15,541 nucleotides of DNA from Alphaproteobacteria bacterium (lineage in GTDB: Bacteria > Pseudomonadota > Alphaproteobacteria > Micropepsales > Micropepsaceae). The DNA is taken from the NCBI GenBank assembly GCA_026400305.1, contig JAPLPI010000072.1:1-15541 (forward strand), read 5' to 3'. The first letter of the stretch is position 1. Each line of letters starts with the position of its first letter. The notes under the pieces were generated by a model. That model was not told the origin of the DNA. It saw only the letters and a list, made by a program, of their open reading frames with translations, and did not search any database. Shown here piece after piece: positions 6,609-14,088 of the stretch. The translations under genes were made by a program, and so were the position numbers.

Positions 6609-7721
6609 TCAGTTGGCGACGGGGGCAGCTTCGGCCTTGATCCAGCCGCCGCCCAGCACCCGGCTGTCTTCGGCGCCATAAAAGACGCACGCTTGGCCCG
6701 GGGCGATCGCGTCTTCCGCCGCCATCAGGTCCACTCTTGCAGCGCCATCTGCCAGCGGCGTCACGGTCGCGGCCACCGGCGGGCGCATGGAACGCACTTT
6801 GACCCGCGCCTCGAACGGCGCGTCATGCGCCACCAGCCAGTTCACGTCTTTCAGCAGCATGGTGGAAGACCCAAGCGCCGAGCGCGGCCCCACAACCACC
6901 CGTGCATTGACCGCGTCCAGCTTCAGCACGAACAGCGGTTCTTCATTGCCGGACAGGCCAAGCCCCTTGCGCTGGCCGACGGTGAAGTGGGTGATGCCAT
7001 CATGGCGGCCCAGAACCGTTCCGGATGCATCCACGATGTCGCCGGGGCGCGCCGCATCGGGACGCACGCGGTCCACGATAGAGCTGTAATGCCCGCTGGG
7101 CACAAAACAGATGTCCTGGCTGTCGGGCTTCGCGGCATTTACCAGTGCCAGTTCGGCAGCGATGGCGCGCACCTCGCGCTTGTCCATGTCGCCCAAGGGA
7201 AAGCGCAGATAGTCGAGCTGGTCCTGGGTGGTGGCGAACAGGAAATAGCTCTGGTCGCGCACCGGATCAGCGGCAGCGTGCAGCTGTGCGCGCTCATCGC
7301 CTTCCACCCGGCGCACATAATGGCCGGTGGCCATCGCCTCGGCGCCCAGTTCGCGCGCTGTGTCGAGAAGTTCGGCGAACTTCACGTTCTGATTGCAGCG
7401 CACGCAGGGGATCGGCGTCTCGCCCCGGGCATAGCTGTCGGCAAAATCCTCGATCACCGCCTTGCGGAAGCGGCTTTCGTAATCCAGCACATAATGGGGA
7501 ATGCCCAGCCTCTGCGCCACGCGCTTGGCGTCATAAATGTCGGCGCCCGCGCAGCAGGCACCCTTGCGCGCCGGCGTCTTGTCTTCCGGATACAGCTGCA
7601 AGGTGATGCCCACAACGTCGTAACCCTGCTTCTTCAGCAGCGCGGCGGTAACGGAGGAATCCACGCCGCCGCTCATAGCAGCGACGACGCGGCTCCCGGG
7701 CTTGAGGACGCTTTCGCTCAT
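6609..7721 (-). CDS. mnmA: tRNA-specific 2-thiouridylase MnmA
   Basis: A 370-residue enzyme of normal family length. It adenylates and thiolates U34 of tRNA-Lys, -Glu and -Gln to s2U34, using sulfur relayed through persulfides. The PP-loop ATP site AMSGGVDSS lies at residues ~15-23. The two catalytic cysteines are Cys109 in [11 protein letters not shown] and Cys205 in [20 protein letters not shown] and [11 protein letters not shown] are further family signatures, and the C-terminal beta-barrel ends in GGGWI. The frame is open upstream to 7922, but the family begins near the PP-loop, so I chose ATG 7721 (MSESVLKPG). The upstream in-frame residues belong to a different gene remnant. The promoter therefore probably lies in or near the fliI-like debris. 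No operon partner is evident. Confidence 0.96.
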   Translation of the reverse strand: MSESVLKPGSRVVAAMSGGVDSSVTAALLKKQGYDVVGITLQLYPEDKTPARKGACCAGADIYDAKRVAQRLGIPHYVLDYESRFRKAVIEDFADSYARGETPIPCVRCNQNVKFAELLDTARELGAEAMATGHYVRRVEGDERAQLHAAADPVRDQSYFLFATTQDQLDYLRFPLGDMDKREVRAIAAELALVNAAKPDSQDICFVPSGHYSSIVDRVRPDAARPGDIVDASGTVLGRHDGITHFTVGQRKGLGLSGNEEPLFVLKLDAVNARVVVGPRSALGSSTMLLKDVNWLVAHDAPFEARVKVRSMRPPVAATVTPLADGAARVDLMAAEDAIAPGQACVFYGAEDSRVLGGGWIKAEAAPVAN

Positions 7722-7784
7722 TGGGCGGTCATATAGGACTGCAACCGGAAAACCGCAAGAAATTGTCTTGTTATTTTGGATACT

Positions 7785-7919
7785 TATGAGGCACTGGCCG
7801 CCCAGGCTAACAGCACCCTGCGCACCGGTCACTTCCACCGACAGCCCTTCGATGCGGGCGACCCGGCCAAAGCGGGTCAGGGTGGGAATGGCCTTTATTT
7901 CCTGGGTCAGCGCGCGCAT
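7785..7919 (-). pseudogene. fliI: Flagellar ATPase FliI-like N-terminal remnant
   Basis: From ATG at 7919 the minus strand reads [20 protein letters not shown], then [25 protein letters not shown]. The pattern (helical start, GRV, GLxVEV, G-x-C) is that of the N-terminal beta-barrel that opens FliI-type secretion ATPases. After about 45 residues the similarity stops and AT-richer sequence runs in the same frame into mnmA. The Walker A, Walker B and whole catalytic domain are missing. I infer that a deletion removed the rest of the gene and joined its start to mnmA. Its position, divergent from ctrA, is sensible because flagellar genes are classic CtrA targets. The identification rests on a short stretch, so it is moderate; a random in-frame extension of mnmA is the alternative. 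Confidence 0.55.
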
Positions 7920-8012
7920 CAACGTCTCTGGTTTGGGGACTCCTTTTGCGCCCCGGGGCCCTTGTTTCGGTGACTTTCTGTCCTCCGAAGGACCTATCTT
8001 GGGGCCAATTAT

Positions 8013-8028
8013 TTAAATGGCGGTAAAC
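8013..8028 (+). promoter_or_regulatory. Candidate CtrA box (TTAA-N7-TAAAC)
   Basis: TTAA, seven bases, then TAAAC: one mismatch to the known CtrA consensus TTAA-N7-TTAAC. It lies 190 bp before ctrA and about 95 bp beyond the fliI-like start codon, so it could have served either direction. Confidence 0.5.
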
Positions 8029-8118
8029 TTAAGAAACCGAATCAAAGACTTTTGGGGCCTTAAAGTCCTTTCTGGTCCTCAATCCGGGATTAGGAAGGGC
8101 TGAAGCCGGGACCAGAAG

Positions 8119-8135
8119 TTAAAGCTGCTGTTAAC
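8119..8135 (+). promoter_or_regulatory. Paired TTAA half-sites, 8-base spacing
   Basis: TTAA (8119-8122), eight bases, then TTAAC (8131-8135). Both half-sites are perfect, but the spacing is one base longer than the CtrA consensus. It may be a weak site or two independent half-sites; it lies 83 bp before the ctrA start. Confidence 0.35.
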
Positions 8136-8217
8136 TATTTGCGCTTACCTTCCGGAAACTGGTTAACCGTCCCTGCACCCTCTGGGGCCGCAAGGAACGT
8201 TAAGAGAGGGGCCTGAA

Positions 8218-8919
8218 ATGCGCTTACTCCTGATCGAAGACGACAGCGCCATGGCGCGCAGCATCGAGCTGATGCTGCGCAGCGAAGGCCTTAACGTCTA
8301 CACAACCGATCTCGGCGAAGAAGGGATCGATCTGGGTAAGCTTTACGATTACGACATCATCGTCCTGGACCTGCAGCTGCCCGATATGAGCGGGTTCGAG
8401 GTCCTCAAGGCCCTGCGCGTCGCCAAGGTGCAGACGCCAGTCCTGATCCTGTCCGGCAACGCCATCGTGGAAGCCAAGGTCAAGGCCCTGGGCTTCGGCG
8501 CCGACGATTACATGACCAAGCCCTTCCACAAGGACGAGCTGGTCGCCCGCATCCAGGCCGTGGTCCGCCGTTCCAAGGGCCACAGCCAGTCGGTCATCAC
8601 CACCGGCAAGCTCACCGTCAACCTGGACGCCAAGACCGTGGAAGTCGACGGCGCCCGCGTCCACCTGACGGGCAAGGAATACCAAATGCTGGAGTTGCTT
8701 TCGCTCCGCAAGGGCACGACCCTGACAAAGGAAATGTTCCTCAATCACCTGTATGGCGGCATGGACGAGCCGGAGCTGAAGATCATCGACGTCTTCATCT
8801 GCAAGCTGCGCAAGAAGCTGGCCACCGCCACCGAAGGCGCCAATTATATCGAAACCGTCTGGGGCCGCGGCTATGTGCTTCGCGATCCGAACGGCGAAGA
8901 GATCGTCCAGGTCGCCTGA
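8218..8919 (+). CDS. ctrA: Cell-cycle response regulator CtrA
   Basis: A 233-residue OmpR-type regulator. The receiver has the acidic pair Asp8-Asp9, phospho-acceptor Asp51 in [10 protein letters not shown], and Lys101 in YMTKPF. After a linker comes the winged-helix DNA-binding domain with [17 protein letters not shown], the recognition region [20 protein letters not shown] and the wing [11 protein letters not shown]. These motifs are diagnostic for CtrA over other OmpR members. In Caulobacter, phosphorylated CtrA binds TTAA-N7-TTAAC, silences the replication origin and drives division, methylation and flagellar genes. It is degraded by ClpXP with the help of RcdA. The ATG at 8218 has a good ribosome site (GAGAGGGG). 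The protein ends Val-Gln-Val-Ala rather than the Ala-Ala known to matter for Caulobacter CtrA turnover. A terminator follows, so it is monocistronic. Confidence 0.97.
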   Translation: MRLLLIEDDSAMARSIELMLRSEGLNVYTTDLGEEGIDLGKLYDYDIIVLDLQLPDMSGFEVLKALRVAKVQTPVLILSGNAIVEAKVKALGFGADDYMTKPFHKDELVARIQAVVRRSKGHSQSVITTGKLTVNLDAKTVEVDGARVHLTGKEYQMLELLSLRKGTTLTKEMFLNHLYGGMDEPELKIIDVFICKLRKKLATATEGANYIETVWGRGYVLRDPNGEEIVQVA

Positions 8920-8937
8920 GCGACTGAACCATGAATG

Positions 8938-8967
8938 GAAAAAGCGCCTTCGGGCGCCTTTTTTTGT
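8938..8967 (+). terminator. Rho-independent terminator of ctrA
   Basis: GCGCC-TTCG-GGCGC (a stable tetraloop hairpin) preceded by five A and followed by CTTTTTTTG, 18 bp past the ctrA stop. The flanking A-run gives it some activity on the opposite strand too, where the paraoxonase-like gene ends at 8970. Confidence 0.9.
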
Positions 8968-8969
8968 TT

Positions 8970-10025
8970 CTACTGGCTACAGCTCAGAAGCCGGCCGTCC
9001 AGGCTGGAGCCAATCAGCAGCGCCTTGTCGGCCGAGATGCCAACACTGGCGCCAGACAATTCGCGGCCATCATTGCCATAGATCTGCTCCTTGTCCTGCG
9101 GCACGCCGTTCAACAAGGTGACGCGGAAAAGCTGCGACGGGGCGCGCTTTGCCGGATCGGCACTGGCGGCGCGCCAGTCCGAAAGATTGGCGTGGCCCGC
9201 CACCAGCAATTGTCCCTGCGCATCCATGCTTAGTTTTTCCGGTCCCGCCGGCAGCACCAGATTGCCCGCGTCGATCAGTGCGCCGGTGAAGGGTTCGCGG
9301 GAAAAGCTGGTCAGCGAGCGGCTGAGAAGACTGCCCACCACCAGGTGCGTGCCGCCGCCCGTCAGGATCAGACTGTGGGTGCCATACAGCCCGTCCACCG
9401 CTTCGCTGAAGCTCATGCCATTGAAATACAGGATATTGCCGCCCGGGAGGACGCCATAGGTCTGGGGAATGTGGAGCAGCCGATTTTTTCCCGCCGTGCC
9501 GTTGGCGACATAGAAGCTGACGGGACTGGCCACCGCCACGTCCTGCGGATTGATCAGCATGCCGCCTTCGATGGTGCCCTGCGCCACCAGCGTCGGCGTG
9601 CCCGAAGGATCGGTCACTTCAAAACTGTCGATGCTGAATCGGCCGGTACTGCGCTTGTTCACCACCATCAGGAACAGGCCCTTGCCGTCTGGCGTGCGAT
9701 ACAGACCGATGCCGCGGGGATGAAAATCACGCGGGCCGCCTGCAAGCTTGCGCAGAGCCCCGCCCGCCAGCGGCAGGGCATAGATGCCATCATCGGCACT
9801 GGGACCGCGCGCACTGCTGACCGAAACAAAAGCAGTGCCGTTTGCCGCTTCGATGTCCTGCACGCCGGGCACCGTGCCCGCCACCTTGCAACTACCCGTA
9901 AAGCCCACGGGGGTGGAAAAAACCACGCCATTGGACCACACCGCGCGCGCGGCGGCGCTGACCAGTCCGACAATCGCCAACATAGCCAAGGCCCGACCGA
10001 TGCGACGGGGACGACCGAACCTCAC
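8970..10025 (-). CDS. Exported paraoxonase/arylesterase-like six-bladed propeller, active site not conserved
   Basis: A 351-residue protein with an N-terminal signal or anchor (Arg-rich start, hydrophobic core ALAMLAIVGLVSAAARA), so probably periplasmic. The propeller follows the serum paraoxonase (PON) pattern from end to end: VQDIEAANGTAFVS, DFHPRGIGLY, LFLMVVN, NPQDVAVASPVSFYVANG, EKLSMDAQGQLLVAGHAN and KALLIGSSLDGRLLSC. Compared with PON1 from memory, calcium ligands Glu53, Asn168, Asp269 and Asn270 read Gln, Gln, Glu and Lys; Asn224 is also not matched, and His115 and His134 read Arg and Lys. Lactonase activity by the PON mechanism therefore looks unlikely. It starts with GTG inside the stop of the ABC exporter gene (GTGA overlap), implying coupled expression and a shared role. 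Confidence 0.8.
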   Translation of the reverse strand: MRFGRPRRIGRALAMLAIVGLVSAAARAVWSNGVVFSTPVGFTGSCKVAGTVPGVQDIEAANGTAFVSVSSARGPSADDGIYALPLAGGALRKLAGGPRDFHPRGIGLYRTPDGKGLFLMVVNKRSTGRFSIDSFEVTDPSGTPTLVAQGTIEGGMLINPQDVAVASPVSFYVANGTAGKNRLLHIPQTYGVLPGGNILYFNGMSFSEAVDGLYGTHSLILTGGGTHLVVGSLLSRSLTSFSREPFTGALIDAGNLVLPAGPEKLSMDAQGQLLVAGHANLSDWRAASADPAKRAPSQLFRVTLLNGVPQDKEQIYGNDGRELSGASVGISADKALLIGSSLDGRLLSCSQ

Positions 10026-11836
10026 AGCGAGGCATCCGCAAATTGCAGCGACGCCAAGCGCGCATACAGCCCGCCGGCGGCCATCAGCTCGGCGTGGGCG
10101 CCCTGCGCCACCACCTTGCCCTCGTCGATCACAACAATGCGCTTGAGGCGCTGTATGGTGGAGAAGCGGTGCGCGATCACCAGGGTGGTGCGGCCCACCA
10201 TCAGGTTGCCCAGCGCGGTCTGCACCAACCGTTCATTTTCCGCATCCAGCGCACTGGTCGCTTCATCCAGCAGCAGGAGCGGGGCGTCGCGCAGGATGGC
10301 GCGGGCAATGGCGAGGCGCTGGCGCTGGCCGCCCGACAGGGTCACGCCGCGCTCGCCCACTAGTGTGTCGAAGCCTTGCGGCAGCTTAATGATGAACTCG
10401 CTGGCGGCGGCGGCATCGGCGGCGGCGCGCACCTGTTCATCGGTGGCGTACTCGCGGCCATAACGAATATTGGCGGCAATACTACCGGAGAAAATCACCG
10501 GTTCCTGCGACACCACCGCGATTTTCTGGCGCAAGGCGATGGGATCGAGCTGGGTAATGTCCACGCCATCAAACCAGATGCCGCCGCCTTGGGCATCGAA
10601 GAAGCGCAGCATCAGCTGAAACACGGTGGACTTTCCGGCTCCGCTGGGGCCCACCAGCGCCACCGCCTCGCCGCCCAGCACATCCAGCGAGAAACCGTTC
10701 AAGGCCTTGAAATCGGGCCGGGTGGGATAGCGGAAAGTGACGTCCTCGAAGAGCACCGCGCCGCTGGGATGCGCCGGCAATTGCAACGGGCGGGCCGGCG
10801 CGGCTATGGCCGGCACTTCATGCAGCAATTCCATCAGCCGTTCCGAGGCGCCGGCGGCGCGCTGCAGATCGCCCCACACTTCAGACAAGGCGCCGACGCC
10901 GCCGCCGGTGAGGGTGCCGTAGAAAATGAAGGCCACCAGCTGGCCCGCCGAAATGTGCCCGCCGATGAAGTCGTGCAAGCCGATCAGGCCGACCGTGGCC
11001 AAGCCCGAAAAGGCGGTGAAGATGGCGATCGCCGTCAGGATGGCGCGCGCCAGGGTGCGGCTTTTGGAAAATTCAAAAGCGCGCTCCACCGACAGGGCAA
11101 AGGCGCGACGTTCGTAATTTTCCTGGGTAAAAGCCTGCACCGTGGACACCGCGTTCAACGTCTCGGCACCGCGCGCGGCCGTGTCGGCGATGGAATCCTG
11201 GCTGGCGCGGGAGAGCTTGCGCACCCAGCGACCGAACAGCAGCAGCGGCAACATCACCACCACCACCGCACCGACGACCAGCAAGGTCAATTTCACGCTG
11301 GTAAAGAACATCAGCGCCAGACCGCCGGTCAGGGTGACCAGGTTGCGCAGCGCCAGCGATGCAGAAGAACCCACCACCGTCTGGATCAAAGTGGTGTCGG
11401 CGGTCATCCGCGACAGCACTTCGCCGGTGCGGGTCACCTCGAAGAACTGGGGTGACAGGCCCAGCACATTGTCGAACACCGCCTTGCGGATGTCGGCCAC
11501 CACCCGCTCGCCCAGCCAAGTCACGGCATAGAAGCGGGTGGCCGAGGCGCTGCCCAGAACGGCGGCGGCCACGATAAAGTCGGCATAGAAGTCGGTCAGG
11601 GCATGAGCCTGGGCCGCCGAAAGGCCGCGGGCATCAATCAGCCCCCGGGCGAACTGGGGCAGGATCAAGGTGGCGGTGGAGGAGGCGATCAGGGCCAGGA
11701 TGGCCACCACGATCCGCCCCCGATAGGGCCGCAGGAAGGGCAGCAACGCCCTCAGGGGGGCCAGGGACTTGGCCTTGGGCCGCCCCGCCGCCACCCGGGC
11801 GGTTTCCTTAGAAAAATCGCTGTCACCCCTAGCCAA
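10022..11836 (-). CDS. ABC exporter, fused membrane and ATPase domains (MsbA/ABCB type)
   Basis: A 604-residue half-transporter that would work as a homodimer in the inner membrane. The type IV exporter membrane domain spans residues ~35-330 with about six helices and the coupling-region motif FFEVTRTGEVLSRMTADT. The nucleotide-binding domain has Walker A GPSGAGKST (~395), Q-loop VVSQEPVIFSG, signature LSGGQRQRLAIARA (~497), Walker B LLLLDEATSALD (~519) and switch His in VIAHRFST. All catalytic elements are intact. The family includes MsbA-like lipid flippases and drug exporters; substrate is not predictable. The start is a TTG at 11836; the only nearby alternative is a GTG about 14 codons later. 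It is cotranscribed with the PON-like gene downstream and divergent from rpmE. Confidence 0.92.
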   Translation of the reverse strand: MARGDSDFSKETARVAAGRPKAKSLAPLRALLPFLRPYRGRIVVAILALIASSTATLILPQFARGLIDARGLSAAQAHALTDFYADFIVAAAVLGSASATRFYAVTWLGERVVADIRKAVFDNVLGLSPQFFEVTRTGEVLSRMTADTTLIQTVVGSSASLALRNLVTLTGGLALMFFTSVKLTLLVVGAVVVVMLPLLLFGRWVRKLSRASQDSIADTAARGAETLNAVSTVQAFTQENYERRAFALSVERAFEFSKSRTLARAILTAIAIFTAFSGLATVGLIGLHDFIGGHISAGQLVAFIFYGTLTGGGVGALSEVWGDLQRAAGASERLMELLHEVPAIAAPARPLQLPAHPSGAVLFEDVTFRYPTRPDFKALNGFSLDVLGGEAVALVGPSGAGKSTVFQLMLRFFDAQGGGIWFDGVDITQLDPIALRQKIAVVSQEPVIFSGSIAANIRYGREYATDEQVRAAADAAAASEFIIKLPQGFDTLVGERGVTLSGGQRQRLAIARAILRDAPLLLLDEATSALDAENERLVQTALGNLMVGRTTLVIAHRFSTIQRLKRIVVIDEGKVVAQGAHAELMAAGGLYARLASLQFADASL

Positions 11837-12001
11837 TGGCGAGCGCCTTTTTGTTAACAGAGGGCTGTATATAGGGGCTCTGCGTCCGCGCCAAAGAAAC
11901 TATTGCCGCCGAGCTGCTTGCGGGGACTTTGGGCGTCCCGTATAAGCCCGCCCTCCGCAGCTCGTCAGAAATGGGCAGCGCCCGAAAAGAAAGTTCGCGT
12001 C

Positions 12002-12226
12002 ATGAAAAAGGGCATCCACCCCGACTATCACTTTGTCGAAGTTCAGCTGAACGACGGCACCACCTACAAGACGCGCACCACCTATGGGACCGCTGGCCAG
12101 AAGGTCACGCTGGACATCGATCCCTCCACCCACCCGGCCTGGACCGGCGGCGACGCCAAGCTGATGGACCGCGGCGGCCGTCTGACGCGCTTCAACAAGA
12201 AGTTCGCAGGCTTTGTGAAGGCTTAA
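12002..12226 (+). CDS. rpmE: 50S ribosomal protein L31
   Basis: A 74-residue protein, [20 protein letters not shown], with [13 protein letters not shown] and [12 protein letters not shown], matching bacterial L31. It binds the large subunit and contributes to the intersubunit bridge. The zinc-binding cysteines found in some L31 proteins (C+ type) are absent, so this is the zinc-independent form. The frame extends upstream to 11903, but L31 begins at the MKKGIHP at 12002, which sets the start; the ribosome site there is weak (AGAAAG). About 165 bp separate it from the divergent exporter gene. It ends in a strong terminator. Confidence 0.96.
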   Translation: MKKGIHPDYHFVEVQLNDGTTYKTRTTYGTAGQKVTLDIDPSTHPAWTGGDAKLMDRGGRLTRFNKKFAGFVKA

Positions 12227-12246
12227 AAACATTTCAATCGAATACC

Positions 12247-12280
12247 AAAACGCCGCCGATTTCCGGCGGCGTTTTTGTTT
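12247..12280. terminator. Bidirectional rho-independent terminator between rpmE and rcdA
   Basis: AAAACGCCGCCG (12247-12258) and CGGCGGCGTTTT (12264-12275) pair perfectly over 12 bp with a 5-base loop. A T-run follows on + and, through the A-run, also on -. It ends both rpmE and the convergent rcdA, whose stop is at 12281. Confidence 0.92.
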
Positions 12281-12763
12281 CTATTTGAAGGCTTGCGCCA
12301 AGACATCCATTTGCCCACGCGCGCCGGCCAGCGCCGCTTCGCCTTCGCCGAACAGAACGTCATCAAGACGGGCGATGCGGCGATACAGGCTGTCGCTGCG
12401 CGACAGCAGATCCTTGAGTTCTGCCGGCAGCGGATCGATGTCTTCGGCGTATTGGCCCAGACAAATTTCACGGCTTCCCAGGCGATAGCGGTCGTTCAAC
12501 GCGTCATCGCGTTCCATGTCGCCGTCGCGCACGGCGCGCTGCACCAGCAGCCAGCTGGCGGCCTGCATCAGGCGGGTGGTGACGCGCATGCTTTCGCCAG
12601 CATAGAGCGTCGCCGCCTTGCGCGGCAGGACGCGGGCTTCCTCGCGGCCCTTGCCGTCCAGATAGCGCGCGGTTTCTTCCACTAGCGCCATGCCTTCGTC
12701 AAAGGTTCTGTCGAACATGGCGCCATCGGTGAACGACGCGGGTTCTGTCTCAATGATCGGCAT
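12281..12763 (-). CDS. rcdA: DUF1465 protein, regulator of CtrA degradation RcdA
   Basis: A 160-residue helical protein. FDEGMALVEETARYLDGKGR, then MRVTTRLMQAASWLLVQRAV, is the signature of DUF1465, the family of Caulobacter RcdA. RcdA is a proteolytic adaptor. Together with phosphorylation-controlled CpdR and the cyclic-di-GMP receptor PopA, it helps ClpXP destroy CtrA at the swarmer-to-stalked transition. I chose ATG 12763 (MPIIETEPASF), which has GGGGA six bases upstream; the frame is open to 12811, but those codons do not look like family sequence. It sits 3.4 kb from ctrA. The next gene upstream on the same strand (DUF1192) is separated by 135 bp, so a promoter of its own is likely. Whether this orthologue has the full adaptor function cannot be read from sequence. 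Confidence 0.88.
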   Translation of the reverse strand: MPIIETEPASFTDGAMFDRTFDEGMALVEETARYLDGKGREEARVLPRKAATLYAGESMRVTTRLMQAASWLLVQRAVRDGDMERDDALNDRYRLGSREICLGQYAEDIDPLPAELKDLLSRSDSLYRRIARLDDVLFGEGEAALAGARGQMDVLAQAFK

Positions 12764-12898
12764 TTTATCCCCGTAAGCTGGTATTACAGTATTGCGGCGG
12801 GACGCTAGCAAGCCCTATCGGCCCCGCAAAGCCGTCAGGTTGGTAAACAACTGCAATATCGCTGCTTATGCTTATTCCTGCTGTGAAAATTACCACAT

Positions 12899-13084
12899 TC
12901 ACTTTTTGAAGAAACTTTCCGCCACGCTTTTTGTGGCGTTGCGGTGCTTTATCGCCTCGGCGCAGCGGGCGATTTCCGCTTCCAGCCTTGTGATGCGCTT
13001 TTCCAGTTCATGCGCCGAGAGGGCGGAAATATCCTCGCCCAGCAAGATATCAGGCAGCTTCTTGGACGGTTCATCCAGGTCCAT
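12899..13084 (-). CDS. DUF1192 family small protein
   Basis: A 61-residue protein starting MDLDEPSKKLPDILLGEDIS. ALSAHELEKRITRLEAEIAR and an AxSFFKK end match DUF1192. The middle is a coiled-coil-like helix. Function is unknown in the family. Its place beside a quinone oxidoreductase and a DUF1465 gene is a recurrent alphaproteobacterial arrangement as far as I recall. The start at 13084 has no strong ribosome site; it is divergent from the oxidoreductase gene with about 57 bp between. Confidence 0.85.
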   Translation of the reverse strand: MDLDEPSKKLPDILLGEDISALSAHELEKRITRLEAEIARCAEAIKHRNATKSVAESFFKK

Positions 13085-13143
13085 GGTTTCGCATTGACTG
13101 GTTTCGCGTTTAGTCTGCTGCGGCCACGAAAGCCGCGCAAGTG

Positions 13144-14088
13144 ATGAACGTTGTTCATGTTGAAAATTCGGGCCGGGATTACCGGCTTGTGATCGATCAG
13201 GCGCCGCGCCCGGCCCCTGGTCCCGACCAGGTGTTGATTGCCGTCACCGCCGCGGGCCTGAACAATGCCGATCTGTTACAGGCACGGGGCCATTACCCTC
13301 CGCCGCCCGGCGCCTCTGCAATCCTGGGCATGGAAGTTTCGGGCACTATTGCGGAACTGGGCGCAAATGTTAGCGGCTGGACGGTGGGCGATCCGGTCTG
13401 CGCCCTGTTGCCCGGGGGCGGCTATGCGCAGTTCGCCGTGGCCGATGCCGGCTCGCTGCTGGCCGTGCCCGGCACGGTCGACAGAATCGAAGCCGCAGGA
13501 TTGCCAGAGGCGGCCTTCACTGCCTGGACCAACATTATGGATACAGGACGGCTGGCTCCGGGTGAGACCTTGCTGATCCATGGTGGCACCAGCGGCATTG
13601 CCAGCCTGGCTATCCAGATTTTCGCCGACCTGGGCCATACGGTTTTCACCACTGCCGGCAGCGACGAAAAATGCGCAGCGGCGCGCGGATTCGGCGCGGC
13701 GCGAGCGATCAATTACGCGCGCGAGGATTTCGTCCAGGTCATCAAGACCGAGACGGCCAGCAAAGGCGTCGACGTGATCCTAGACATGGTCGGCGGTGAT
13801 TATGTCCAGCGCAACATCGAAGCCGCTGCCGTTTGGGGACGGATCGTCAACATCGCCTATCAGAAAGCCAGCAAGACCGAGGTGAACTTCGCGCCCGTCC
13901 TGACCAAGCGCCTGACCCTGGCGGCGACGACCCTGCGAGGCCGCACCCCCGAACAGAAGCACGCCATCCGCGACGCGCTGCTGGCCAGGGTCTGGCCCCT
14001 GCTGGGAAGCCGGATCAAGCCGGTCATCGCCCCTGATGCCCAAAGCCACCGCCGTCTGGCTGGTGGACAATACCGGTCTGTCCTTTGA
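13144..14088 (+). CDS. NAD(P)H-quinone oxidoreductase (PIG3-like MDR), C-terminus lost
   Basis: A medium-chain reductase of the zinc-independent quinone oxidoreductase group. GLNNADLLQARGHYPPPPGA, ILGMEVSGTI and a GGGYAQF loop form the catalytic domain. The Rossmann segment holds LLIHGGTSGIASLAIQI (nucleotide loop), then VDVILDMVGGDY. Similarity runs to RVWPLLGSRIKPVIA and stops. The family normally continues with about 30 more residues ending in a GKIVL-type strand; here the last ~19 codons are the trcR gene read in another frame. The protein is therefore truncated with a foreign tail. The missing part closes the catalytic domain, so activity is doubtful. The start could be GTG 13141 or ATG 13144; I prefer the ATG. 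It overlaps trcR by 53 bp. Confidence 0.85.
   Translation: MNVVHVENSGRDYRLVIDQAPRPAPGPDQVLIAVTAAGLNNADLLQARGHYPPPPGASAILGMEVSGTIAELGANVSGWTVGDPVCALLPGGGYAQFAVADAGSLLAVPGTVDRIEAAGLPEAAFTAWTNIMDTGRLAPGETLLIHGGTSGIASLAIQIFADLGHTVFTTAGSDEKCAAARGFGAARAINYAREDFVQVIKTETASKGVDVILDMVGGDYVQRNIEAAAVWGRIVNIAYQKASKTEVNFAPVLTKRLTLAATTLRGRTPEQKHAIRDALLARVWPLLGSRIKPVIAPDAQSHRRLAGGQYRSVL

Larger units (their letters stand above)
7923..8217 (+). promoter_or_regulatory. ctrA upstream regulatory region
   Basis: Nearly 300 bp without a supported gene. It is locally AT-richer than its surroundings and dense in TTAA/GTTAAC words. It holds a near-consensus CtrA box, a second TTAA pair with 8-base spacing, a GGTTAACC palindrome (8161-8168), and two GANTC sites of the kind methylated by CcrM (7938-7942 GACTC, 8039-8043 GAATC). 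GAGAGGGG just before the ATG serves as ribosome site. In Caulobacter, ctrA is controlled by its own product and by GANTC methylation; a similar scheme here is inference. Confidence 0.6.

Noticed and set aside
7722..7922. N-terminal extension of MnmA to 437 residues
   Set aside because: MnmA proteins begin near the PP-loop; the extra residues match no MnmA and instead resemble another gene's start.
10376..11455. 359-codon open frame on the plus strand
   Set aside because: Exactly antisense to the ABC exporter, whose catalytic motifs are intact; the Gln/His/Gly-rich composition is typical of a shadow frame. Likewise 9345-10463 and 6693-7736.
11837..12001. TTTGGC-N16-TATATA on the minus strand as the exporter promoter
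   Set aside because: Spacing is acceptable, but a -35 match of this quality is weak in GC-rich DNA; left out of the feature list.
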